This document shows, in pieces, positions 53,774-63,010 of a stretch of DNA of 64,000 bases. Origin of the DNA: Spongiibacter taiwanensis (lineage in GTDB: Bacteria > Pseudomonadota > Gammaproteobacteria > Pseudomonadales > Spongiibacteraceae); NCBI RefSeq assembly GCF_023702635.1, contig NZ_CP098455.1:2170001-2234000 (forward strand), in the 5' to 3' direction. Made by a program: the position numbers and the translations under genes. Position 1 is the first letter of the stretch; the number at the start of each line of letters is the position of its first letter. The notes beneath the pieces were generated by a model. It did not search any database. It was not told where the DNA came from and saw nothing but the letters and a program-made list of their open reading frames with translations.

Positions 53774-55324
53774 TTAAGCCTTGGGGCCCGCCGCGATGAT
53801 CGCGTCAGAGACTTCAAACTTGGTGATATTTTGCTGGAACAAGGCCGCCAGTTTGGCTGCTTCCTTGTCGTACGCTTCGCTGTCCGCCCAGGCCTTACGC
53901 GGGTTAACGTATTTCTCGTCAACACCGGGGATGGCCTTGGGAATGGTCAGGTTCAGAATGTCCAGCTGCTCAGTTTCTGCACCGATCAGGGCGCCACTTT
54001 GGGCAGCGGCAACGACCGCACGGGTCACCGGAATCGGGAAGCGCTTGCCAGCGCCGCCGGGGGCACCTGAGCCACCGGTCCAACCGGTGTTGATCAGGTA
54101 AACCTGGCTGTTGAAGTCTTCAATGCGCTTCATCAGCAGCTCGGCGTATTCGCCGGCAGGACGGGGCATAAAGGGCGCGCCAAAACAGGTGGAGAAGGTC
54201 GGGTGAATACCGGCCTCGGCACCCAGCTCGGTGGAACCAACGCGAGCGGTATAGCCGCTGAGGAAGTGGAAGGCCGCCGCTTCTTTGGACAGGATCGAAA
54301 TGGGCGGCAGTACACCAGACACGTCACAGGTCAGGAAGATAACGGTCTTGGGCTCGCCCGCCGCATTTTCGATAACACGTTTTTCAACGCTTTCCAGCGG
54401 ATAACAGCAGCGGCCGTTTTCGGTGAGGCTGGTGTCATCGTAGTCAGCGTGACGGCTGTGCTCGTCGATAACCACGTTTTCAACGATGGAACCAAAGCGG
54501 ATGGCGTCCCAGATGATGGGCTCGTTTTCCTGGCTCAGGTTGATGGTCTTGGCGTAGCAGCCGCCTTCAATGTTGAATACGGAGCCTTTGGACCAGCCGT
54601 GCTCGTCGTCGCCGATCAGGTAGCAGCTGGGGTCGGCAGACAGGGTGGTTTTACCGGTGCCGGACAGGCCAAAGAACAGGGTGGTGTTGCCGTCTTCGTC
54701 CACGTTGGCGGAGCAGTGCATGGGCATCACGTCTTTCTCTGGCAGCAGGAAGTTTTGCACAGAGAACATGGCCTTTTTCATTTCGCCGGCGTAACGCATA
54801 CCGGCCAGCAGCACTTTGCGTTGGGCAAAGTTAATGATCACGCAGCCGTCGGAGTTGGTGCCATCGCGAGCGGGGTCACAGGTGAAGCCCGCGCAGTTTA
54901 GAATGGTCCACTCTTCTTTGCTTTTGGGGTTGTACTTGCTCGGGCGGATAAACATGTTGCGACCGAACAGGCCTTGCCAGGCTGTTTGGGTATTTACCAC
55001 GACCGGAATGTAGTGGTCGTCGTGGGCGCCGACATGAAGATGGGAGACGAAGCGGTCGTGGTCTGCCAGGTAGTCTTCTACCCGCGCCCACAGGGCGTCG
55101 AATTTGTCGGCATCAAAGGGGCGGTTGACGCTGCCCCAATCAATGGAATCCGCTGTGGAGGGTTCCTTTACCACAAAACGGTCACCGGGAGAGCGGCCGG
55201 TACGCTTGCCGGTGGTAACCACCAGGGCGCCGGTATCTGCCAGCTGGCCCTCGCCGCGGCGCAGTGCCTGTTCAATCAGCTGGGCGGGGGATAAATCGGT
55301 GTAAACGGTAGTTTCAGCGCTCAT
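53774..55324 (-). CDS. pckA: phosphoenolpyruvate carboxykinase (ATP)
   Basis: 516 residues from the second in-frame ATG. It has [37 protein letters not shown], the P-loop [39 protein letters not shown] and TGWTGGSG. The enzyme makes phosphoenolpyruvate from oxaloacetate at the start of gluconeogenesis. Its position next to hslO resembles the E. coli order. Confidence 0.98.
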   Translation of the reverse strand: MSAETTVYTDLSPAQLIEQALRRGEGQLADTGALVVTTGKRTGRSPGDRFVVKEPSTADSIDWGSVNRPFDADKFDALWARVEDYLADHDRFVSHLHVGAHDDHYIPVVVNTQTAWQGLFGRNMFIRPSKYNPKSKEEWTILNCAGFTCDPARDGTNSDGCVIINFAQRKVLLAGMRYAGEMKKAMFSVQNFLLPEKDVMPMHCSANVDEDGNTTLFFGLSGTGKTTLSADPSCYLIGDDEHGWSKGSVFNIEGGCYAKTINLSQENEPIIWDAIRFGSIVENVVIDEHSRHADYDDTSLTENGRCCYPLESVEKRVIENAAGEPKTVIFLTCDVSGVLPPISILSKEAAAFHFLSGYTARVGSTELGAEAGIHPTFSTCFGAPFMPRPAGEYAELLMKRIEDFNSQVYLINTGWTGGSGAPGGAGKRFPIPVTRAVVAAAQSGALIGAETEQLDILNLTIPKAIPGVDEKYVNPRKAWADSEAYDKEAAKLAALFQQNITKFEVSDAIIAAGPKA

Positions 55325-55678
55325 TCTCTGCATTCCTAATTACGTGGTCCTGAGAGCAGCCGGTGAAAGCCGGGAGGGATTCTAATTTGGCTGGCAATTT
55401 GGGGCGGCCATTATTACAAAAAATTTCCATTCGCGCTAATACCGGGGTCAGCGGGGGCCTCGGCCTGTGCGGTGACAGCCGCGTTTGCCCCTGGGCGCTT
55501 GTGAGAGGCCGTTATTTTTGCGGCGCAGCGCCCGGTGCCCTAGCCTCGCTGTTTGCGGCTTAATCGGGGTGACAGGCCGCGCGGCCGTCGCCGATGGCCT
55601 GTTATCCCGATTTGAGGTGGCAGGTAAAGTTTTGGGGCAGGTTCGCCCTCGGTTTCGATACGCCCGGTTTGGCCGCGT
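55325..55678. other. intergenic region upstream of pckA
   Basis: About 350 bases between the pckA start and the hslO stop, which read in the same direction. It should hold the pckA promoter. The part from 55450 is GC-rich. No gene, terminator or clear operator is recognised. Confidence 0.45.
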
Positions 55679-56527
55679 TCAGTGGCGCGTAGGTGCCCCG
55701 GCGCCTGTCAGTTGGGGAAAGTCGGCAGCGCCAAAGGTATAGCGGCGATTGCAGAACTCGCAGTGGGTCTCGATTTGCCCCTGCTCTTGGAGGATCGAAC
55801 TGAGCTCGGCATCGCCCAGATTGCCCAAGGCGGTCTCGATCCGCTCGCGGCTGCAGCTGCATTTAAAGCGGGGCTGTTTCGGCTCGAACAGGCGCAGCGG
55901 GTCTTGATGATACAGGCGGTACAGCAGTGTTTCCGCGTCGGTGCTGAGCAGTTCTTCATCGGTGATGGTGTCGGCCAGCATGGTGAGGTGCTGCCATTGG
56001 TCGGGGTTGGGGGCTGCGCTGGGCAATTCCTGGAGCATAAGCCCGCTGGCGCGTTGACCATCGGCGCACAGCCACAAACGAGTGGAAAGCTGCTCGCTCT
56101 GGCGAAAATAGTTCTCCAGACACTCGGCGAGGGAGGTGCCATCAAGGCTGACGATGCCCTGGTAGCGACTGCCTTTTTTGGGGTCGATGGTGATCGCCAG
56201 TTGACCACCGCCGAGCAGTCGCTGAAATTCGCTGCTCATGGCCTCGCTGGCGCCCTGGGCGATGGCGCGCATCTCCAGCTTGTCGTTGGTTTCGGCCATG
56301 ATCAATGGCACCTCACCATCGCCACGTACCTGCAGGGACAGGCTGCCCTCAAATTTGAGGGTGGCGCTCAGCAGGCTGGCGGCGGCGATGAATTCGCCCA
56401 GCAGGTTGGCGACACCGGGCGGATAGTGGTGACTGGCCAGCACATCCAGGTAGGCCTGCTGCAGCTGGACATGCTCCCCCCGAACCTCGCAGTTTTCAAA
56501 AATAAAGCGCTGTAGAGCGTCGGTCAT
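55679..56527 (-). CDS. hslO: Hsp33 redox-regulated chaperone
   Basis: 282 residues. DALQRFIFENCEVRGEHVQLQQAY and GGGQLAITIDPKKGSRYQGIV are typical. The C-terminal redox zinc switch is present with CSC (residues near 228) and CEFC (near 261), the CxC-x(n)-CxxC pattern. Under oxidative stress the cysteines form disulfides, zinc is lost and holdase activity appears. It follows hslR in the same transcript. Confidence 0.97.
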   Translation of the reverse strand: MTDALQRFIFENCEVRGEHVQLQQAYLDVLASHHYPPGVANLLGEFIAAASLLSATLKFEGSLSLQVRGDGEVPLIMAETNDKLEMRAIAQGASEAMSSEFQRLLGGGQLAITIDPKKGSRYQGIVSLDGTSLAECLENYFRQSEQLSTRLWLCADGQRASGLMLQELPSAAPNPDQWQHLTMLADTITDEELLSTDAETLLYRLYHQDPLRLFEPKQPRFKCSCSRERIETALGNLGDAELSSILQEQGQIETHCEFCNRRYTFGAADFPQLTGAGAPTRH

Positions 56528-56577
56528 GGTGTGGAAATCCTGTGTTGTTGAGGGCGCGGCGCGGTGTTTTTGGTGGC

Positions 56578-56982
56578 TCAGTCGTGGATGTTTTTAAAAC
56601 GGTGGATCTGGCGCCGCTGCTTTTTGTTGGGTCGCTCTCCACCGAGCAAGGCTGCAGCTGGTCCCATCGCTTTGCGCGCTGCGGCAGCCTTTTCCCGGGC
56701 AGCAATGCTCTCTGCGGTTTCCTGATATAGCAGGGCGGCTTCGGGGGCGCCCCGGCGCTGATCTGAGAGCGCGGTGACCTCAACGATCTTGTCGTCCCAG
56801 CCGCAGCGGACTTTCAGTTGAGCGCCAATTTCGACTTCTTTGCTGACTTTGCAGCGGGCGCCATTGTACTGCACCTTACCGCCCTCAATGGCTTGTTTGG
56901 CCAGATTGCGGGTGCGAAAAAAGCGTGCGGCCCATAGCCACTTGTCCAGGCGGACCCCGGAAGAAGGATCAGATGGCTTCAT
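56578..56982 (-). CDS. hslR: Hsp15 RNA-binding heat-shock protein
   Basis: 134 residues with an S4 RNA-binding domain (VRLDKWLWAARFFRTRNLAKQAIEGGKVQYNG) and a basic tail (ERPNKKQRRQIHRFKN). Hsp15 binds free 50S ribosomal subunits carrying stalled nascent chains. Its start overlaps the end of yrfG by four bases and it precedes hslO by 50 bases. Confidence 0.95.
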   Translation of the reverse strand: MKPSDPSSGVRLDKWLWAARFFRTRNLAKQAIEGGKVQYNGARCKVSKEVEIGAQLKVRCGWDDKIVEVTALSDQRRGAPEAALLYQETAESIAAREKAAAARKAMGPAAALLGGERPNKKQRRQIHRFKNIHD

Positions 56983-57656
56983 GGCAGAACCGGTTTGGGA
57001 ATGGGCAGAATTTCATCGAAGTGGTGAATGGCGGGATAGGTCATTTCACTGTCTTGGCGCAGGGGCTTTTGGCTGTCGGGCTGTTTGAGCGTCAGTAAGT
57101 GGCGGATACCAAATTGGCCGGCGGCTTCCAGCACACTGTGGGTGTCATCGATCAGCAGGCTGCGGTCGGGGTTGAAGTGATGCTGCTGGCACAGGCGCTC
57201 CCAAAAGCGGGGGTCTTCCTTGGGTACCGCCAGGTCGTGTGAGCTGACAATGCGCTTCAGCCAGCGCTGCAGGTCAGTGCGCTTGAGCTTCATGTCCAGG
57301 CCCACCCGGTGGGCATTGGTGACCAGCCAGGTTTCGCAGTGGCTGGTATTGAGGGCGCTGAGAAAGTTGCTGGTTGATGGCAAGGGCTGGATAAGGTGAG
57401 CCACTTCCGCTTTCAGGGCGGGGATGTCGAGGTTGAGCTCCTGCGACCAGTAATCCAGACAATACCAATTCAGCGAGCCGCGCTCAGACATGATGCGGGT
57501 CAACAAGGTGTCAGTAACCTGATGAAGATCACCGCCGTGTATTTCGCTGTACCGACGCGGTAGGTGCTGGGTCCAGAAGAAATTATCGTAGTGCAGATCG
57601 AGCAGAGTGCCGTCCATGTCGAGAAGGACGGTGTCGATGTCATGCCAGTTGATCAT
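56979..57656 (-). CDS. yrfG: GMP/IMP nucleotidase, HAD family
   Basis: 225 residues. DTVLLDMDGTLLDLHYDNFFWTQHLPRRY carries the catalytic HAD Asp pair; LVTNAHR and LLIDDTHSVLEAA complete the motifs. E. coli YrfG dephosphorylates GMP and IMP. It is first in the yrfG-hslR-hslO operon, the same order as in enterobacteria. Confidence 0.93.
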   Translation of the reverse strand: MINWHDIDTVLLDMDGTLLDLHYDNFFWTQHLPRRYSEIHGGDLHQVTDTLLTRIMSERGSLNWYCLDYWSQELNLDIPALKAEVAHLIQPLPSTSNFLSALNTSHCETWLVTNAHRVGLDMKLKRTDLQRWLKRIVSSHDLAVPKEDPRFWERLCQQHHFNPDRSLLIDDTHSVLEAAGQFGIRHLLTLKQPDSQKPLRQDSEMTYPAIHHFDEILPIPKPVLP

Positions 57657-57697
57657 AGTTCGCCGGGTGACCCTGAGGGCGCCGGCGTCAGGAGCGG

Positions 57698-57877
57698 TTA
57701 GCTCGCGGCCCGGGCCCGTAATGCTTGAATGCCGACGGCGTCCCTGACTTCGATGACTTCAGCGTAATTGACGTTTAGCCACCACTCTTTGCGACACACG
57801 CCAAAGGGGTTGATGCTGTCGCTCGGTCTACGGGATTCCGAAAATATCTGGGAAGTTTGTTGCTCGCCGTTCCCCAT
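57698..57877 (-). CDS. short conserved-looking ORF, 59 residues, unknown
   Basis: ATG at 57877 with AGAGGTG seven bases upstream. The product runs GNGEQQTSQIFSESRRPSDS, then INPFGVCRKEWWLNVNYAEV, and ends ALRARAAS. The aromatic NPFGVCRKEWW section and the good ribosome site argue for a real gene. It reads in the same direction as yrfG and stops 42 bases before it, so it may be part of the operon. No family is recognised. It is below common ORF-length cutoffs. Confidence 0.5.
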   Translation of the reverse strand: MGNGEQQTSQIFSESRRPSDSINPFGVCRKEWWLNVNYAEVIEVRDAVGIQALRARAAS

Positions 57878-58026
57878 GGGGCACCTCTACTGCGTTGACG
57901 CTGGAAACATCTTCAACGGTAACGCGTCGGCCCCGGTGAAAGTATACGGAAAATCGCTTACTCGAAGAAGGTGCTTGCCGGTAGGGCACTGCGCAGGTTG
58001 GGTGGGGTAGTTAAACAGGAATGGCA

Positions 58027-58049
58027 ACGCCAGCCCGAGGGGCTGGCGT
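58027..58049 (-). terminator. hairpin after the TetR gene
   Basis: Ten-base stem 58027-58036 with 58040-58049, loop GAG, about 18 bases after the TetR stop on the minus strand. It is followed by a weakly T-rich stretch. Confidence 0.65.
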
Positions 58050-58066
58050 CGGACAACACGCGGGTA

Positions 58067-58648
58067 TTACAGTCGAATGACTTTGAGCGCCGCGCTGAAC
58101 TCTTCCCGAGTCGCGGGGTGTTGCCGGTAGGACAGCACCAGCCGGGCCACGATGCTGATCAGCTCTTCCAGGTCGAGTGCCTTGTCGTTAGCGGCGTTAT
58201 ATTGCTTGAGCGGTTCCGCCAAAATGCGATGCCACTGCTGGGAGGACTCGTCGGAGTAAAGATAGGGTGATGCTTCAGCGGCGTTGATACCGGATACCAG
58301 GTCCGCCTTACCATCTTCCGGGGGCAAATAGCTGGCCGCGTACCAGATCGATTCCTCGAGCAGGGCGGGGAAGTCGTCTTGCATATCGCGGACATGATCG
58401 GCCAACTTGCGGAACATGCGATCCCGCTCAACGCGGATCAGGGCAGAAATGATGTCAGATTTGCCATTGAAGTACCGATATACAGTGCGCCGGGTAACGT
58501 TGGCTTCCTGGGCGATGTCTTCAATGGTGGTGGCTTTGATGCCGCGAGTGATGAAACACTCTACCGCTGCGCGGAGCAGGATTTTTTTGCCGGTTTCCAG
58601 ATCGTCGACTCTGGCGCCGTTGCCCCAGCGTTTTTTTGCTGCCGTCAT
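58067..58648 (-). CDS. TetR-family regulator divergent from the ketoacyl-ACP synthase III gene
   Basis: 193 residues from the ATG with GTGGA six bases upstream; another ATG six bases earlier is possible. GKKILLRAAVECFITRGIKATTIEDIAQEANVTRRTVYRYFNGKSDII is the helix-turn-helix. The C-terminal ligand domain has no recognised effector. It is divergent from the ketoacyl-ACP synthase III gene across 236 bases. That region includes a TATAAT-like box (58752-58757) and two AATGCGGCGA copies (58755, 58857), so it may control the synthase. Confidence 0.9.
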   Translation of the reverse strand: MTAAKKRWGNGARVDDLETGKKILLRAAVECFITRGIKATTIEDIAQEANVTRRTVYRYFNGKSDIISALIRVERDRMFRKLADHVRDMQDDFPALLEESIWYAASYLPPEDGKADLVSGINAAEASPYLYSDESSQQWHRILAEPLKQYNAANDKALDLEELISIVARLVLSYRQHPATREEFSAALKVIRL

Positions 58649-58884
58649 GTTCATTCCACTGCATTTTTGGCCGTTGATAATGCCTCAATCCTACCACGCC
58701 GTAACTTTCGAGGAGACCAAAAATGGGGCCGATCTCATAGGGGATTGTACGTATAATGCGGCGATTTCCGGAAAAATCGATGGTTAATTCCCATCGGCTG
58801 TGGTCCGCAAATAGTCACAGGATTGCTTGGTGACAGTGAACACATTGGTCGTCATAATGCGGCGACAGTTTCGGGGAGGTTTCT

Positions 58885-59991
58885 ATGAAATACGCAAATA
58901 TCACCGGCTGGGGCAAGTGTGTGCCCCCGGCTGTGCTCACCAATGACGATCTGGCGACGTTTCTGGATACCTCCGACGAGTGGATCTATAGCCGCAGCGG
59001 AATCAAAGAGCGCCGGATTTCCCATGTCACCACCGGCGGGTTGTCCACACTGGCGGCCAAACGGGCGCTGGCGGCGGCGGGTCTGGATGCCACCGAGATT
59101 GATTTGCTGATTTTGGGGACGGCGTGCCCTGACACACTGATTCCCAATGCGGCCTCCTTTGTGCAAAAGGAGATCGGCGCTGATAATGCCGCTGTATTTG
59201 ATCTCAACGCGGCCTGCACGGGCTTTGTTTATGGCTTAAGCGTGGCCACTGCAATGATCAGGAGTGGGGTCATCAAGCGGGCGCTGGTCATCGGTGCGGA
59301 TCGCATCCCCTATTTTCTCGATTACAGCCAGCGCGAGGTCGCAGTGCTATTTGGCGACGGCGCCGGCGCGGTGGTGCTGGAAGCCACTGACCAGGAGTGC
59401 GGTCTGGTTGCCGAAAAACTCGGTTGTGATGGCGCGGCGCGGGATGTACTCGCTGCCAGAGACAGCGGCACCATCCGCGAGCGCTTCGCCGGCATCGACG
59501 GCTATTTTGATGTGAATTTCGAGGGCCAGGAAATCTTCAAACGCGCCGTCAAAGGCATGGGTGGGGCGGTGTCCAGTGTACTTGAGCAGCGCCAGCTGGA
59601 GCCGGAGCACATTGATGTGCTGGTGCCCCACCAGGCCAATATTCGCATTATTGAAACGCTGATGAAGCGTCTGCGCATGCCGGCAGAGAAAGTGATGATC
59701 AATATTGAAAAGTATGGCAACACGTCGGCGGGTACCGTGCCCATTGCCCTGTGTGAGGCGCTGGAGCAGGGCATGATCAAGCCCGGCGATACGATACTGA
59801 CGGCCGCCTTTGGCGCCGGATTGACCTGGGGCGCCGGGATCATCAAGTGGGGTGATCGGGTGACGCCCCTGCAGGTTTGCGACGAAGAGCTGCCCGAAAA
59901 CGACAAATCCGCGTTGGAATTGCTGGCGCCCTGGATTAAGGGCTGTAAAGCGGCGGCGGCAGCTCGCGCTGCCTCTCAAGCAGACGAGTAA
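58885..59991 (+). CDS. 3-oxoacyl-ACP synthase III family protein (FabH-like)
   Basis: 368 residues, longer than housekeeping FabH (about 317). The catalytic triad is C111 (NAACTGF), H249 (VPHQAN) and N279 (YGNTSAG). The extra length is mostly a C-terminal tail after [11 protein letters not shown]. The ketoacyl synthase III family condenses acyl-CoA with malonyl-ACP or other acyl donors. The lone setting beside a TetR gene and lipid-modifying genes suggests a special acyl role rather than the housekeeping one. The end overlaps the convergent oxidoreductase gene by 56 bases. Confidence 0.9.
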   Translation: MKYANITGWGKCVPPAVLTNDDLATFLDTSDEWIYSRSGIKERRISHVTTGGLSTLAAKRALAAAGLDATEIDLLILGTACPDTLIPNAASFVQKEIGADNAAVFDLNAACTGFVYGLSVATAMIRSGVIKRALVIGADRIPYFLDYSQREVAVLFGDGAGAVVLEATDQECGLVAEKLGCDGAARDVLAARDSGTIRERFAGIDGYFDVNFEGQEIFKRAVKGMGGAVSSVLEQRQLEPEHIDVLVPHQANIRIIETLMKRLRMPAEKVMINIEKYGNTSAGTVPIALCEALEQGMIKPGDTILTAAFGAGLTWGAGIIKWGDRVTPLQVCDEELPENDKSALELLAPWIKGCKAAAAARAASQADE

Positions 59992-60955
59992 CCGCATCGA
60001 CGGCGCGTTCGGCGCTGGTCAGGGCGGCGTCAATGCCACTGTCGCCAGCGGTCCAGTCGCCACATAAAACCAGGTTGTGCGCCGAGTCGAGAATGTTGAG
60101 GGCGGGCCCGGGCTTCTCGAGCCGGCACAAATTCCAGGGTTGCACGGTGGCGTTGGCCAGCGGTGGCAGCGCCGAATGGCGGGCCAGTGCGGCCATCACA
60201 GCCTCAACGGTTTGCGCTTCATTGCCATTCCGGCAAAGTTGAGAAAACGGCGCCGACAGCTGGAACTGGTAGCAATGCAGTGGCTCCCCCTGGCGCAAGG
60301 TAGCCAGGTCGACGCCTCTCACCAAAGGTTCATCAGCCGTGAAATCGATCACCTGCTGATGGTTAAACAATCCTAGTGCTTCTTCGAACTGCAGGGTCAC
60401 CGTCCAGCCCGGTTGCATCTCGGGAAAATCCTGCCCGCGAAGGGTGCTTGTTTCCGGAAGCAGGGCCAAGGTCTGCGGGGCGGGGGCCGACAGAATCACC
60501 GCATCAAAGTCGCCGCAGCTGCCTCCCTGGTCATCGCTGAGGTGGATGATGCCGTTGGCGCTTGCTGCGATGGCAGCAATGCGGCGCTGACGAATTACCT
60601 TCACCGTCTCCGCCAGGGCGTGGCAGATTTCATTGTTACTGTGGTTGGCCCAGTAAGCCTTGATGGCCGGCGCCTCATACAGTGTTCCCGACACAAGGCG
60701 AGCGCGTTGCAGCCTTCCCCGACTCAAAATGCCAGCACGGCAGAAGTGCGCCAAGCGGTCATGGGTTTCCTCCAGTGTCGGCGTCAAAAAGGGCGCGCCG
60801 ATGTCCAGTTGGCCCCAGGGCAGCTTTCGACGAGCGAGACGCCCGCCGAGGCCGCGGGATTTCTCGAATACAGTGCAGTGGTGACCGAGCCCTGTGAGGC
60901 GGGCGGCCACGGACAGCCCGCTGATACCTGCGCCAATGATGCCGATATTGGCCAT
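59936..60955 (-). CDS. NAD(P)/FAD-dependent oxidoreductase, renalase-like
   Basis: 339 residues. An N-terminal dinucleotide-binding motif [21 protein letters not shown] and [16 protein letters not shown]. The C-terminal FAD-contact stretch is [25 protein letters not shown]. It resembles the bacterial renalase / amine-oxidase group; the substrate is not known. It begins directly after the cyclopropane-synthase gene (TAA-ATG) in a leftward operon of FAD oxidoreductase, DUF1365, CFA-like and this gene. Confidence 0.9.
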   Translation of the reverse strand: MANIGIIGAGISGLSVAARLTGLGHHCTVFEKSRGLGGRLARRKLPWGQLDIGAPFLTPTLEETHDRLAHFCRAGILSRGRLQRARLVSGTLYEAPAIKAYWANHSNNEICHALAETVKVIRQRRIAAIAASANGIIHLSDDQGGSCGDFDAVILSAPAPQTLALLPETSTLRGQDFPEMQPGWTVTLQFEEALGLFNHQQVIDFTADEPLVRGVDLATLRQGEPLHCYQFQLSAPFSQLCRNGNEAQTVEAVMAALARHSALPPLANATVQPWNLCRLEKPGPALNILDSAHNLVLCGDWTAGDSGIDAALTSAERAVDAVTRLLERQRELPPPLYSP

Positions 60956-62194
60956 TTACGCCGGCTTTTGCAGGGTAAATTGGTAAACGTCGATGGTGCC
61001 AAGCGCAAAGCCCACGCCGCAGTAGGCCAGGTAGTAGTGCCACATGCGCTTGAACCGCTGATCAAAGCCCAGGGGCTCCACCCGGTTCCAGGTGCTGGAG
61101 AAGCGTTCGTCCCACTCGGCCAGGGTGCGCGCATAGTCTGGGCCGAAGGCCAGTTCATTGCAGACGTCCAGCCCCGCTTTGCTGGCCTGCTCCCGGCAAA
61201 TGTCGGGTGTCGGCAGCATGCCGCCGGGGAAGATATAGGTCTGAATAAAATCGGGGTTGCGCCGGTAGTCGTCGAAGCGCTCGGGGGAGATGGTGATGAC
61301 CTGGATCAGCGCTTTGCCGCCAGGCTTGAGTCGGCTGGCCAGCGTTTTGAAGTAGGTTGGCCAGTATTCCTCGCCGACCGCTTCGAGCATCTCAATGGAG
61401 ACGACCTTGTCGTACTGGCCCTCAGTGTTGCGGTAATCCGTCAGTGAAAACGCGGCCCGCTCAGCAAGGCCAGCGTCGGCGATGCGCGATTGGGCGAACT
61501 GTAATTGCTCGCTGGACAGGGTGATACCGTGCAGGTGGATATCTTGCTGGCGGCAGGCTTGCTCGGCGAAACCGCCCCAACCGCAACCGATTTCGAGGAT
61601 GCGATCGCCTGCTTGCACGTCGAGCTCCTGGATCACCCGCTGATATTTGTTGAATTGTGCCTGGGACAGGGAGTCATCGTCAGCGAGGTAGAGCCCGGAC
61701 GAATAGGTCATGCTTTCGTCCAGCCACTGACGATAAAACGCGTTGCCAAGATCGTAGTGGTAAGCGATGTTCTTGCGACTGCCGCGCTTACTGTTGGCAT
61801 TGCCCCGGTGTCGCAGTTTGTGCACGAGGGTGCCGAGCTTGCCACCTTCGAGCGCGCCGCTGATCTGGGGTTCGTTTTCGACAACCCACTCAATCAGCGT
61901 GAGCAAACAGGGGCAGTCCCAGTCGCCGTCCATATAGGCTTCAGCCCAACCGACGGTGCCGCCCGTCAGGGCGCGGCGCAGGGCCCGCCAGTGGTGTAGC
62001 TGAATACTGGGCGACAGGCCGTCGCAGTGATGCTGGCCGAGTTGAAGTTGGCTGCCGTTGGGGAGGGTCAGGGTCAGTATGCCGCGTTCGGCTTTGGCCA
62101 GAGGGGCAAGTACCTTGGTCAGAATCTGTTGTTGGCGTTTTCCCCACCAGGAAGTTCCCAGGTTAAGGTCTAGGGCGGCAGTCGCTGTTTTCAT
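60956..62194 (-). CDS. cyclopropane-fatty-acyl-phospholipid synthase family methyltransferase
   Basis: 412 residues. The SAM motif RILEIGCGWGGFAEQACRQ, AYHYDLGNAFYRQWLDESMTYSSGLY, SIEMLEAVGEEYWPTYFKTL and FIQTYIFPGGMLP fit the CFA synthase family. It may add a methylene or methyl group to unsaturated acyl chains of phospholipids. Genomic company with DUF1365 and an FAD oxidoreductase is a known conserved group that also includes fatty acids modified with methyl or furan groups, so plain cyclopropanation is not certain. Confidence 0.93.
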   Translation of the reverse strand: MKTATAALDLNLGTSWWGKRQQQILTKVLAPLAKAERGILTLTLPNGSQLQLGQHHCDGLSPSIQLHHWRALRRALTGGTVGWAEAYMDGDWDCPCLLTLIEWVVENEPQISGALEGGKLGTLVHKLRHRGNANSKRGSRKNIAYHYDLGNAFYRQWLDESMTYSSGLYLADDDSLSQAQFNKYQRVIQELDVQAGDRILEIGCGWGGFAEQACRQQDIHLHGITLSSEQLQFAQSRIADAGLAERAAFSLTDYRNTEGQYDKVVSIEMLEAVGEEYWPTYFKTLASRLKPGGKALIQVITISPERFDDYRRNPDFIQTYIFPGGMLPTPDICREQASKAGLDVCNELAFGPDYARTLAEWDERFSSTWNRVEPLGFDQRFKRMWHYYLAYCGVGFALGTIDVYQFTLQKPA

Positions 62195-62224
62195 TATGGG
62201 AGTTCCTTGAAGTCTGCAGACGTT

Positions 62225-63010
62225 TTACTCGTCAATACGGGAAACCGAAGCAGATGGTTCAGTGGGGCGTGGAACTAATTTGATGCCCTTGAGGAAAAGA
62301 CGCAAGGCCTCCCAGTGAATGGCTGCCATGACTTTGACCGTCATCAGCGGCATGCGCAGGAAGCCTTTGAGCAGTTCCCGGTCGCTCAATGGTCGCCGCA
62401 CGCCGCGAAACAGCGCGTGAAGCAGCGCCTGGTCATTTTCGGTCTGGCGAATTGCCACCAGCAGGGTTTCATTGGGCGGAGACAGCCGAAAATGGTAGCG
62501 GCAGTCCATGTTGATAAAGGGCGACACGTAAAAATTCTTGGCGCAGGTTTGGCGAAAGTGGCGGTCGGATGAGTGGCCATCGCTTACCGGGAACAGGTAG
62601 GAGTGGCGCTGGGAGAAGGTATTGCTGACTTCGTACAAAATGGCGAAGACGCGATCATCCTCGCCGTAGCAGTAGTAGATGCTAAGGGGGTTAAAGCAGT
62701 AGCCCAGCACTTTCGGGTAGCAGAGCAGGCTAGCGCGGTGAAGGGTCTGGGTGAAGCCCTGTTTGCGCAGTGCTTGCTCCAGGTAGTCGCGCAGGGGGGC
62801 GCCGCTGCCGTCACCAAAATCGCGGTAATCGAGACTGTACAGATTGAAGCGGTTGAGCGAGAACCAACGGCAGCGTTGGTCTACTTGCTGCAGTTGGTCG
62901 ATGTCGAACAGGAAGGACTGTACCCGGTAGACAAAGCGGTGGCGGCGGGGCCGAAAGCGATGATGCATGACCTCGCCGTCATAAATGGCGCCGCCGTCAG
63001 CAGGGGTCAT
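62225..63010 (-). CDS. DUF1365 family protein
   Basis: 261 residues. IYDGEVMHHRFRPRRHRFVYRVQSFLFDID, LLCYPKVLGYCFNPLSIYYCYG, EVSNTFSQRHSYLFPV and KNFYVSPFINMDCRYHFRL are diagnostic of DUF1365. Function is unproven; it usually stands beside an FAD-dependent oxidoreductase and CFA-like methyltransferase, as here. The start overlaps the oxidoreductase stop by four bases. Confidence 0.94.
   Translation of the reverse strand: MTPADGGAIYDGEVMHHRFRPRRHRFVYRVQSFLFDIDQLQQVDQRCRWFSLNRFNLYSLDYRDFGDGSGAPLRDYLEQALRKQGFTQTLHRASLLCYPKVLGYCFNPLSIYYCYGEDDRVFAILYEVSNTFSQRHSYLFPVSDGHSSDRHFRQTCAKNFYVSPFINMDCRYHFRLSPPNETLLVAIRQTENDQALLHALFRGVRRPLSDRELLKGFLRMPLMTVKVMAAIHWEALRLFLKGIKLVPRPTEPSASVSRIDE

Noticed and set aside
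55682-56515. 277-codon frame antisense to hslO
   Set aside because: It mirrors hslO almost end to end; hslO has the full zinc switch and operon setting.
60413-61447. 344-codon frame antisense to the oxidoreductase and CFA genes
   Set aside because: It crosses a real gene junction on the other strand and shows no domain.
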